Below, piece after piece: positions 1 to 5,375 of a stretch of DNA of 5,427 nucleotides. Each line of letters begins with the position of its first letter. Position 1 is the stretch's first letter. The notes below the pieces were generated by a model. That model did no database searches, was not told the origin of the DNA, and saw nothing but the letters and a program-made list of their open reading frames with translations. The stretch spans positions 1 to 5,427 of the forward strand of contig USEK01000104.1 in NCBI GenBank assembly GCA_900553705.1, written 5' to 3'. This DNA comes from an uncultured Collinsella sp. (GTDB taxonomy: Bacteria > Actinomycetota > Coriobacteriia > Coriobacteriales > Coriobacteriaceae). Both the position numbers and the translations under genes were made by a program.

Positions 1-46
1 AGATTCCTCTACGTCTCGTGGGCTCGGAGATGTGTATAAGAGACAG
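1..46 (+). other. Nextera i7-side sequencing adapter (artefact)
   Basis: This is not genomic DNA. Positions 28-46 are the 19-base Tn5 mosaic end used in Nextera tagmentation. Positions 13-27 are the Nextera read-2 adapter arm, GTCTCGTGGGCTCGG. Positions 5-12 (TCCTCTAC) sit where the i7 index belongs, and 1-4 (agat) match the end of the P7 primer. Genomic sequence starts at 47. From memory, the index corresponds to Nextera N712. The adapter removes whatever lay upstream of nrdG, where an nrdD gene would be expected. Confidence 0.98.
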
Positions 47-81
47 GGATGATATGTCCCGGCCTCCCGGGAGAGTTACCT

Positions 82-663
82 ATGAACTACGCGAACATTA
101 AGTATTTCGACATTGCTGATGGAGAAGGCGTCCGCACTTCTCTGTTTGTAAGCGGGTGCCGTCGTGGGTGCAAGAATTGCTTTAACTCTGTTGCGTGGGA
201 CTTTGCTGCGGGTGAGCCGTTCGATCGTGCCGTCGAGGACAAGATTATCAAGAGTCTCGATCATCCCTTTATCGATGGTCTGACGATTCTGGGCGGCGAG
301 CCCATGGAGCCCGAGAATCAGGCGGGGCTCGTTGAGTTTGTCGAGCGTGTTCGCGCGGCCTATCCAGTGGGGTCGGGGAAGACCATTTGGTGCTTTACCG
401 GTGACGTGCTCGAGGAGCTTATGCCGGGTGGTCGTCATCATACCGAGGTGACGGACCGCATTCTTGCCTGCCTCGACATGTTGGTGGACGGCCCGTTTGT
501 TCAGGACCTGTACGATATCACGCTGCGCTTTAGGGGCTCGAGCAACCAGCGCGTGATCGATATGAACGCTACGCGCGCCCGTGCTGAGCGCGAGGGCGTT
601 GCGCTTTGTGATGCGGTTGAACTTTGGCGCGATGATCCGGTCTATTCGACCCATACTATGTAG
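82..663 (+). CDS. nrdG: Anaerobic ribonucleoside-triphosphate reductase activating protein NrdG
   Basis: This is a radical SAM activase. It uses a [4Fe-4S] cluster and S-adenosylmethionine to place the glycyl radical on NrdD, the anaerobic class III ribonucleotide reductase, in the cytoplasm. The 193-residue protein has the CX3CX2C cluster motif at C26, C30 and C33 (SGCRRGCKNCFN), followed by the radical SAM GGE motif in TILGGEP. Near the C-terminus come the family signatures VDGPF and FRGSSNQRVID. The length is close to normal for a NrdG of this type. The ATG at 82 is preferred over the in-frame ATG at 49 because GGGAG at 69-73 lies 8 bases before it and homologues begin MNYA.IKYFDI. The extra residues from 49 would come from DNA next to the adapter. 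A 6-bp stem (TCCCGG 57-62 with CCGGGA 67-72) overlaps the Shine-Dalgarno site. nrdD is expected directly upstream but is cut off by the contig end. Confidence 0.95.
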   Translation: MNYANIKYFDIADGEGVRTSLFVSGCRRGCKNCFNSVAWDFAAGEPFDRAVEDKIIKSLDHPFIDGLTILGGEPMEPENQAGLVEFVERVRAAYPVGSGKTIWCFTGDVLEELMPGGRHHTEVTDRILACLDMLVDGPFVQDLYDITLRFRGSSNQRVIDMNATRARAEREGVALCDAVELWRDDPVYSTHTM

Positions 664-729
664 CTTGTGGTCGATGCCGGAGGGCGTGGTACCATAGCGC
701 GAACGTGAAATCGGAAAAGTGAGGCCCAG

Positions 730-1287
730 ATGGTCGATCAGGAAAAAGTCGAGGCCGCCATTAAGCTGTTGCTTGAGGGCATAGGCGAGGATCCAACTCG
801 TGAGGGCCTGCTGGAGACCCCGGCGCGCGTTGCCCGTATGTATGGCGAGATCGCCGGCGGTGTGGACCAGAGTGCCGAGGAGCACCTGTCCAAAACCTTT
901 GCCGTCGCTTCGAACGATTTGGTTATCGAGCGCGACATCACGTTCTACTCGCTGTGCGAACATCATCTGCTGCCGTTTTATGGCAAGGCCGCCATTGGTT
1001 ATATCCCTAACGGTCGGGTGGCCGGGCTTTCCAAGCTTGCTCGCACGGTTGAGGTTTATGCCCGCCGTCTGCAGCTGCAGGAGCAGCTGTGTGCGCAGGT
1101 TGCCGATGCCCTCATGGAGTATCTCGCTCCCCAGGGAGCGATTGTGTTGATGGAGGCCGAGCATATGTGCATGACGATGCGTGGCGTGCAAAAGCCCGGC
1201 ACCAAGACCGTGACGCTCGCTCGCCGCGGCGTCTTTGAGACCGATCCCGCGCTCGAGGAGCGTTTCTTTAGGATGCTGGACCGTTAA
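730..1287 (+). CDS. folE: GTP cyclohydrolase I (FolE)
   Basis: This enzyme converts GTP to 7,8-dihydroneopterin triphosphate and formate, the first step of folate (tetrahydropterin) synthesis, as a cytoplasmic homodecamer. The 185-residue protein is full length for the bacterial type. It carries DPTREGLLETPARV (21-34), the zinc and active-site segment SLCEHHLLPF (74-83; zinc ligands C76 and H79, with H78 beside them), KLARTVEVYARRLQ.QE (102-118), and EHMCMTMRG (144-152; third zinc ligand C147, with catalytic H145). The zinc ligands show it is the zinc-dependent FolE type, not FolE2. GAGG at 721-724 lies 5 bases before the ATG. The 66-base gap after nrdG holds only a weak -10-like TACCAT at 690-695, so it may have its own promoter or be read through from nrdG. 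Its stop lies two bases before the next start codon, which suggests translational coupling with the HD protein. Confidence 0.97.
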   Translation: MVDQEKVEAAIKLLLEGIGEDPTREGLLETPARVARMYGEIAGGVDQSAEEHLSKTFAVASNDLVIERDITFYSLCEHHLLPFYGKAAIGYIPNGRVAGLSKLARTVEVYARRLQLQEQLCAQVADALMEYLAPQGAIVLMEAEHMCMTMRGVQKPGTKTVTLARRGVFETDPALEERFFRMLDR

Positions 1288-1289
1288 CC

Positions 1290-1871
1290 ATGAGAGTCGT
1301 CAACGACTTTACATCGAAGACCGATGAGGGGACGTCGCGTCGCGGCTTTATGGCTTCGGGCCTGGCCCCCTTTGGCGCCATGCCTCGCATTGATTACATT
1401 TGTACCAACGGGCTGTTCCGGCGGCACCTGGGCAACATTGCACAGTTGGAATCGGGACGCATCTTCTGCCGCCACGGTATTGACCATCTTCTCGATGTCG
1501 CTCGCATTATGTGGATCAAGAATCTCGAGGAGCAGCTCGAATTTGACCGCGAGGTCATCTACGCCACGGCACTTCTTCACGATATCGGCAAAGATGAACA
1601 GTATGAATCGGGTATATCCCATGATGTTGCAAGCGAACGCGTCGCTGATGCGATTCTCGGCGGCATGCCCGATGATGTGGCGTTTGAGCCGGCCGATGCC
1701 GCAGCCATTAAGACGGCCATTCTGGGCCATCGAAAGCTGCGTGTGAACAGCCAACCGCTTGAGCGTCTGCTCTATGCAGCCGACAAAGCGTCGCGTGCCT
1801 GCTTTGCATGCCCCGCGCGCAACGCTTGCAACTGGAGCGATGATAAAAAGAACCTGTCGATTCGCGTGTAG
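1290..1871 (+). CDS. HD-domain phosphohydrolase of the folate cluster
   Basis: This is a small metal-dependent HD-superfamily hydrolase. With the start at 1290 it has 193 residues. The metal-binding pattern is visible as H62 and H66 in FCRHGIDHLLDVARI, the H97-D98 doublet in ALLHDIGK, and D165 in LLYAADKASR. The C-terminus carries cysteines at 171, 174 and 180 followed by NWSDDKKN. From memory, similar clostridial HD proteins found in folate gene clusters share this ending, so the cysteines are probably conserved. The start is uncertain. ATG 1290 is adjacent to the folE stop and fits translational coupling, but no good ribosome binding site precedes it (only AGGATG at 1270-1275). Remembered homologues begin near the in-frame ATG at 1380, which would give 163 residues. 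Its place between folE and folB suggests it acts on a pterin phosphate, perhaps dihydroneopterin triphosphate. That role is inferred from context, not shown by the sequence. Confidence 0.85.
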   Translation: MRVVNDFTSKTDEGTSRRGFMASGLAPFGAMPRIDYICTNGLFRRHLGNIAQLESGRIFCRHGIDHLLDVARIMWIKNLEEQLEFDREVIYATALLHDIGKDEQYESGISHDVASERVADAILGGMPDDVAFEPADAAAIKTAILGHRKLRVNSQPLERLLYAADKASRACFACPARNACNWSDDKKNLSIRV

Positions 1872-1899
1872 TTAGTTTGCGCGGTCGGGGTTCTAAACG

Positions 1900-1905
1900 A
1901 AGGAG
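1900..1905 (+). promoter_or_regulatory. Ribosome binding site fixing the TTG start of folB
   Basis: AAGGAG lies 9 bases before the TTG at 1915. It is the best Shine-Dalgarno match near this gene and supports a non-ATG start with an N-terminal extension, since no in-frame ATG precedes the conserved FolB core. Confidence 0.8.
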
Positions 1906-1914
1906 ACGATCGCG

Positions 1915-2400
1915 TTGAGTAACAAGAAACTGCCCGAGAATGCAACCAAGACCGAAGGCGCCGAGCTCGCCCGCCGTGGAAGGGGCGAAATATCCACCGC
2001 AACGGCGGTGCCTCACGTGAGCTATGACGATTTGCGCCATGCCGATCGTATTGTCATTGACGGCCTGGAGGTTTTTGCCAACCATGGCGTGTATCCCGAG
2101 GAGAACGCGCTGGGTCAGAAGTTCATCGTTTCTCTGGTGCTCTATGCCGACCTGCGCGCGGCGGGGGAGCACGATAACCTGGACGCCTCGATTGACTACG
2201 GCTCGGTGTGCCACGATGTCGATGGCTATCTGCGCGAGCATACGTTTAAGCTCATCGAGGCGGCAGCCGAGGGGACAGCCCAGATGCTGCTGCGCCGTTA
2301 TCCCTCGCTGCTTGGTGTGCGCATCAAGCTCGATAAGCCTTGGGCGCCCGTCGGTCTTCCCCTGGCAAGCTGCGGCGTCGAGATCGAGCGCGTGCGCTAA
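1915..2400 (+). CDS. folB: Dihydroneopterin aldolase (FolB)
   Basis: FolB cleaves 7,8-dihydroneopterin to 6-hydroxymethyl-7,8-dihydropterin and glycolaldehyde, two steps after FolE in folate synthesis. The conserved core starts near residue 44 (DRIVIDGLEVFANHGVYPEE). Compared with S. aureus FolB as I recall it, the catalytic Glu corresponds to E63 in PEEN, the active-site Tyr to Y95 in DYGSV, the pterin-anchoring Glu to E115 in KLIEAAAE, and the catalytic Lys to K141 in KLDKPWAP. At 161 residues it is longer than the usual 115-125 because of about 43 polar residues at the N-terminus, rich in Lys, Glu, Ala and Arg, with no recognised domain. The TTG start is chosen for its strong AAGGAG. The gene follows the HD protein by 43 bases, presumably in one operon with folE. 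folP and folK, often linked to folB, do not follow. The next gene is convergent. Confidence 0.93.
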   Translation: MSNKKLPENATKTEGAELARRGRGEISTATAVPHVSYDDLRHADRIVIDGLEVFANHGVYPEENALGQKFIVSLVLYADLRAAGEHDNLDASIDYGSVCHDVDGYLREHTFKLIEAAAEGTAQMLLRRYPSLLGVRIKLDKPWAPVGLPLASCGVEIERVR

Positions 2401-2406
2401 CCGGTA

Positions 2407-3183
2407 CTAATATGTCTCTATGGGTGGCTGCTTGAGCCGCTGGGACAGTGCTCTATTGTTGGGGCAGTATGTGTCGAGCAGGACGTGGAACCGCTGGTTG
2501 TGGCTTGGCTCGAGCAAGTGGACGAGCTCGTGGGCGACAACCATGTCGAGGCATTCGACAGGGTAGGCGGCGAGCTCGCGCGCGATGCGAATGGCGCCGG
2601 TTTTGGGTGTGCAGGAGCCCCAACGCGTTTTCATGCTGCGTACGGAAACGCGAGAAACGGCGACACCCATTGCGATTTCGTATGCGTGCACCATATCGCG
2701 CAGCGCCGATGTGACTTCGGACGTATAGAGCTGGTCGATGTGGGCTTGGAGCTCATCGGACGTTAGGCCGTCGAGGATTGCGTGCCGCTTGGTCTGTGGG
2801 CTTTCATCCGATTTATCGGTACCCATAAAACTTGCGAAGGTGGCCTGTTTGGGTCGCGGTGCGGGTGATGCAAAGTTGTGATCGAGCGCATCCTGTACCG
2901 TGATGGGCTTGCCCCAAAGTGCAATGATGGACGATGGGCTGAGCGGCTCTCGCGCTGTCGCCTGACGTTGCTCACGTTGGGCAAGTCGGCTGATAATCCA
3001 GGCGCTGTTGCGCTTCACAAACGCTTCGATGCGCTCGCGGCTGGCGCCGAGCGGTGCACTGGCGTGGACCTCACCACTCGATGTGACGCGTAGGTTGAAG
3101 TTCTTGACGCGCTTTTTGGTAACTACGACGGGGATGGGCGTCCCATCCGGTCGGGATACGGAAATCGTAAACTGCTGCGTCAA
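2407..3183 (-). CDS. YgjP-type (DUF45) zinc metallopeptidase
   Basis: This is a predicted cytoplasmic zinc metalloprotease of the YgjP/SprT-like group, whose substrate is generally unknown. With the start at 3183 it has 258 residues. The family pattern is clear: an N-terminal beta-rich part (KKRVKNFNLRV...GEVHASAP), then KTRWGSC at 185-191, a conserved L..YP...LDMVVAHELVH segment with zinc-binding H218 and H222 and catalytic E219, and a likely third ligand H228 in EPSHNQRFH. There is no signal peptide or membrane segment. Residues of roughly 100-140 form a polar, low-complexity insertion (ASPAPRPKQ, DKSDESPQTKR) that I do not expect in typical members. The frame stays open upstream to 3246, but those starts (ATG 3216, TTG 3246) lie in or beyond a strong hairpin and lack a ribosome binding site. 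TTG 3183 has GAAGGA 6 bases upstream. Its stop is 6 bases from the folB stop, tail to tail. Confidence 0.9.
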   Translation of the reverse strand: MTQQFTISVSRPDGTPIPVVVTKKRVKNFNLRVTSSGEVHASAPLGASRERIEAFVKRNSAWIISRLAQREQRQATAREPLSPSSIIALWGKPITVQDALDHNFASPAPRPKQATFASFMGTDKSDESPQTKRHAILDGLTSDELQAHIDQLYTSEVTSALRDMVHAYEIAMGVAVSRVSVRSMKTRWGSCTPKTGAIRIARELAAYPVECLDMVVAHELVHLLEPSHNQRFHVLLDTYCPNNRALSQRLKQPPIETY

Positions 3184-3189
3184 AAGCGG

Positions 3190-3195
3190 TCCTTC
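3190..3195 (-). promoter_or_regulatory. Ribosome binding site fixing the TTG start of the YgjP-type peptidase
   Basis: Read on the minus strand, GAAGGA lies 6 bases before TTG 3183. The other possible starts (ATG 3216, TTG 3246) have no comparable site, so this motif decides the start. Confidence 0.7.
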
Positions 3196-3205
3196 AGATT
3201 GGGGA

Positions 3206-3241
3206 CGGGCCGGCATGTCGACCGTTCGGCATGCCGGCCCG
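3206..3241 (-). terminator. Strong GC-rich hairpin between dipeptidase and YgjP-type genes
   Basis: CGGGCCGGCATG (3206-3217) and CATGCCGGCCCG (3230-3241) form a perfect 12-bp inverted repeat. The stem can continue inward through one mismatch (a G-U pair if transcribed from the plus strand) and three more pairs to a 4-base loop at 3222-3225. It starts 28 bases after the dipeptidase stop and ends 10 bases before the ribosome binding site of the next gene. There is no U-tract on either side, so it may be a GC-rich terminator without a U-tract, an mRNA processing or stability element, or an attenuator in the peptidase leader. The structure is certain; its role is inferred. Confidence 0.55.
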
Positions 3242-3269
3242 CTCAAGGGATGCGAAATTAATTGCGCTC

Positions 3270-4283
3270 TTAATAGCGCTCGAAGAAGGCGAGCGCGTTG
3301 TCGCTGCAGAGCTTCTGCATCACGGTCTTGCCAAAGTGCTTGGAGAGCATGTTCTGGAATTCGGGCATCTTGCTGGCATCAGAGAGGAAGTCGGGTACCT
3401 TGGCGCCGTCCCAGTCGCCGCCGAGTGCGATGACATCTTCGCCGCCCAGGTCGAGCCAGTGCTCGATATGTGCCGCCAGCTGGTCGAAGGTGACGTCTGC
3501 GGCGGTTTCGTCGGTTGCGTCGTTGGAAAGGAACTCGCTGCAGTAGTTGAGGCCGACGATGCCGCCCATGTCGCGAATGGTGCGGAACTGGTCGTCGGTA
3601 AGGTTGCGTTTGACGCCGCAAACCGCACGGGAGTTGGAGTGGCTGGCGACGAAGGGACGCGTGGCGTGGGCGACAACCTCGTCAAAGCACTCATCGTTGA
3701 GGTGGGAGACATCAAGTACCATGCCGGCGTGCTCCATCTGCGTAAGTGCCTCGATGCCGGCGGCGGTGAGACCGGCGTGGGTGTCGTGGCCGCTCGCGAG
3801 CGGTCCCTGCGCGTTCCAGCTGAGTGATGACATGAGTACGCCCAGGCTCTTGAGCACCTCGATCAGCGCGGGGTCTTCGGCAAAGAACGTCGCGTTTTCG
3901 ATGGTGTGGATGCAAGCGACCTTGCCGTCCTTGAGCGCAGGGCGAATGTCTGCCGCGCTGCGTACGTTGACCATGCGGTCGTGGTTGAGCATTGCTTGGC
4001 CGCTCATGTGTGCCATGATCTGCGCCTGGAAGCGCGCGGCGTGGGCGGTGGGAATCTCGTCGGGGACAAATGTGGCGAAGCACTGTGCCCACGGCGTGTT
4101 GCCGATCTTTGCGAGCGAGATGGCGCAGGCATTGCCCTCGATGAGGTCGAAATCTTGCGGATGCGTTTCGTCGCCGGGGAAATAACCGTCGGTGCCGGCG
4201 GTAAAGCGCAGGTCGAGATCGAGCGTGGCCCAGCCGATGCGGTCGGCGGTGTCGCAGTGTAGGTCAAATACGGGATATGCCAT
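3270..4283 (-). CDS. Membrane-dipeptidase-type dipeptidase, peptidase family M19
   Basis: This is a zinc dipeptidase of the renal-dipeptidase family (M19), which hydrolyses dipeptides, often with broad or D-residue specificity. With the start at 4283 it has 337 residues, normal for bacterial members. The binuclear zinc ligands can be placed: H9 and D11 in FDLHCDT, bridging E129 in CIHTIENA, H194 in LDVSHLND and H215 in VASHSNSRAV. D290 in IALGGDWDG fits the catalytic Asp. No signal peptide is present, so it should be cytoplasmic, with a likely role in peptide catabolism. The ATG at 4283 is chosen because GGAGG (4292-4288 on the minus strand) precedes it by 4 bases and homologues start just before the FDLHCDT motif. 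The open frame to 4313 is not needed. The gene is divergent from the FKBP gene and lies upstream of the YgjP-type gene on the same strand, separated by a hairpin. Confidence 0.95.
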   Translation of the reverse strand: MAYPVFDLHCDTADRIGWATLDLDLRFTAGTDGYFPGDETHPQDFDLIEGNACAISLAKIGNTPWAQCFATFVPDEIPTAHAARFQAQIMAHMSGQAMLNHDRMVNVRSAADIRPALKDGKVACIHTIENATFFAEDPALIEVLKSLGVLMSSLSWNAQGPLASGHDTHAGLTAAGIEALTQMEHAGMVLDVSHLNDECFDEVVAHATRPFVASHSNSRAVCGVKRNLTDDQFRTIRDMGGIVGLNYCSEFLSNDATDETAADVTFDQLAAHIEHWLDLGGEDVIALGGDWDGAKVPDFLSDASKMPEFQNMLSKHFGKTVMQKLCSDNALAFFERY

Positions 4284-4403
4284 GGTTCCTCCGGTTGCAG
4301 CGTTTCTTTGCAAACTGTCTTTGAATTGTATGACTAGGGTATAGTTAGCGCCATATGTTCACGGCGGCCCGCGTTGTGCGCCGCCCTTATCACGGAGGTT
4401 ACC
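4284..4403. promoter_or_regulatory. Divergent intergenic region with putative promoters
   Basis: This 120-base gap must hold the promoters of the divergent dipeptidase and FKBP genes. An AT-rich island at about 4303-4348 contains TATAGT at 4340-4345 (plus strand, candidate -10 for the FKBP gene) and TACAAT read on the minus strand at 4330-4325 (candidate -10 for the dipeptidase). Neither has a convincing -35 at standard spacing. The FKBP leader also contains GGCGGC 4363-4368 and GCCGCC 4380-4385, which could form a 6-bp stem before the ribosome binding site GGAGG at 4394-4398. Confidence 0.4.
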
Positions 4404-4829
4404 ATGTCCAACCAGGGCAAGAAGGTCAAGACCCATTATCGCGGCACGCTCGATGACGGCACGCAGTTCGATAGCTCCTACGATCGCGGCGAGCCGCTGG
4501 AGTTCACCTGCGGCGCCGGTCAGATGATCAAGGGCTTCGACGCCGCTGTCGCTGATATGGAAGTCGGCGAGATAAAGGAGATCCACCTGATGCCGGAGGA
4601 AGCTTACGGCATGCCGGATCCGAACGCAATTTTCACCGTTGCGATCGCACAGCTTCCGGGAGCAGAGGAAGTAGAGGTCGGACAGCAGGTTTATCTGCAG
4701 AACCAGTACGGCCAGCCGTTCCCGGTAAAAGTTACCGCAAAAGACGAGACCAATATCACGTTTGATGCCAACCATGAGATGGCTGGAAAAGAACTGAACT
4801 TTGAGATTGAACTGGTGGAAGTGAAATAA
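4404..4829 (+). CDS. FKBP-type (SlyD-like) peptidyl-prolyl cis-trans isomerase, probably a chimeric reading frame
   Basis: This is a cytoplasmic FKBP-fold prolyl isomerase of the SlyD type, which speeds Xaa-Pro isomerisation and has a chaperone insert. The frame is intact at 141 residues. The FKBP part includes HYRGTLDDGTQFDSS (11-25), PLEFTCGAGQMIKGFDAAV (31-49) and MPEEAYG (63-69). An insert-in-flap region spans roughly 71-122, and DANHEMAGKELNFEIELVEV closes the fold. The metal-binding His/Cys tail of E. coli SlyD is absent. ATG 4404 is chosen because GGAGG at 4394-4398 precedes it by 5 bases. Codon use changes within the gene. All five Lys codons up to residue 58 are AAG and all four later ones are AAA. 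Gly is GGC or GGT up to residue 69, then mostly GGA. The first part therefore fits the GC-rich neighbours and the second part the AT-rich downstream DNA. The family call is firm, but the full protein may not exist in any single organism. Confidence 0.88.
   Translation: MSNQGKKVKTHYRGTLDDGTQFDSSYDRGEPLEFTCGAGQMIKGFDAAVADMEVGEIKEIHLMPEEAYGMPDPNAIFTVAIAQLPGAEEVEVGQQVYLQNQYGQPFPVKVTAKDETNITFDANHEMAGKELNFEIELVEVK
4560..4650. other. Probable chimeric junction between two genomes
   Basis: Codon use and base composition switch within this interval. The first clearly foreign codon is ATA at 4572, and GCA at 4647 and GGA shortly after fit the downstream style. The interval encodes a well-conserved FKBP segment (GEIKEIHLMPEEAYG), where two species could share enough identical bases for an assembler or PCR to cross over. 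A real recombination event is the alternative. The exact breakpoint cannot be set from one sequence. Confidence 0.7.
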
Positions 4830-4849
4830 TAACATAAGATAAGTAAAAG

Positions 4850-4894
4850 ACAAAGCTATACAATGATTTCAATGAATTGTATAGCTTTGTTTTT
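4850..4894 (+). terminator. Rho-independent terminator after the FKBP gene
   Basis: ACAAAGCTATACAAT (4850-4864) and ATTGTATAGCTTTGT (4876-4890) form a perfect 15-bp stem around an 11-base loop. Five T residues follow at 4890-4894. It lies about 20 bases after the FKBP stop and ends the transcript before the next gene. Its AT-rich stem is typical of low-GC Firmicutes and unlike the GC-rich hairpin at 3206-3241. The left flank also carries A residues, so weaker action on the minus strand is possible. Confidence 0.92.
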
Positions 4895-4923
4895 AGTTGA
4901 AAATTTGGAGGGAATACAGCATT

Positions 4924-5370
4924 ATGAAATACAGATTTTGGGGCTGGGAACACGCAGATGCAAAAGCGATTACAGTCGAATATAAAGGGATCGAGACACC
5001 TGTTGATTTATACGATGCATTATCACATGTCTGGTGTGCGGATACCTGTGCGCCGCGGATGAGGCAGAACTGGACAAAAGAAAATATGACACTTGGACAG
5101 TGTTCGATCACCGCTTTTCTGGCTCAGGATATCTTCGGCGGTAAAGTGTACGGAATCCTCAGACCGGGTGGAAATTATCACTGTTATAATGTGATCAGAG
5201 ACTGTAAGTTTGATCTTACCAGTGAGCAGTTCGGCGATGAAGTACTGGACTATGAGGAGAATCCTGAACAGTTCCGGGAAGTGCATTTTGCGAAGGAAGA
5301 GAAGCGGATGCGGTACGAGAAGTTGAAAGAAGAATTGAAGAAGTATTGCGAAAGAAACGAGGAGAAATAA
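4924..5370 (+). CDS. YunG-like protein of unknown function
   Basis: This is a 148-residue cytoplasmic protein that resembles, from memory, the YunG family of Bacillus and related proteins of gut Firmicutes. Their function is not known to me. The conserved-looking core is VWCADTCAPRMRQNW (36-50), TLGQCSITAFLAQDIFGG (56-73), NYHCYNV (84-90) and FDLTSEQFG (96-104). C60, H86 and D97 come in the order and context of a papain-like Cys-His-Asp triad, but that is only a pattern. C38 and C42 form an extra pair. The C-terminal 35 residues or so are strongly charged (Lys, Glu, Arg) and probably helical. There is no signal peptide or membrane segment. ATG 4924 is chosen, with GGAGGG at 4907-4912 and an 11-base spacer; an in-frame TTG at 4897 overlaps the ribosome binding site and lies just after the terminator. 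The gene follows a terminator, so it probably has its own promoter or relies on read-through. Its low-GC codon use matches the second half of the FKBP gene. The frame ends naturally, 5 bases before the adapter. Confidence 0.75.
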   Translation: MKYRFWGWEHADAKAITVEYKGIETPVDLYDALSHVWCADTCAPRMRQNWTKENMTLGQCSITAFLAQDIFGGKVYGILRPGGNYHCYNVIRDCKFDLTSEQFGDEVLDYEENPEQFREVHFAKEEKRMRYEKLKEELKKYCERNEEK

Positions 5371-5375
5371 TAAAT

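Noticed and set aside
28..46. Tn5 mosaic end as evidence of a transposon
   Set aside because: It is joined to the Nextera arm, index and P7 primer, so it comes from library preparation and not from a natural mobile element.
76..1191. 371-residue minus-strand open frame across nrdG and folE
   Set aside because: It is a long shadow frame produced by GC-rich codon use. It lies antisense to two well-recognised genes and shows no family motif.
3184..3246. Extension of the YgjP-type gene to TTG 3246 or ATG 3216
   Set aside because: These codons lie beyond or within the strong hairpin and have no ribosome binding site, whereas TTG 3183 has GAAGGA 6 bases upstream.
3231..3827. 198-residue plus-strand frame rich in Val and Ala
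   Set aside because: It is antisense to the M19 dipeptidase, whose zinc ligands are all in place. Its composition is what the reverse of a GC-rich gene gives.
4297..4403. A small gene or RNA in the divergent gap
   Set aside because: No reading frame with a ribosome binding site and no recognisable RNA structure beyond one short stem; the gap is explained by two promoters.
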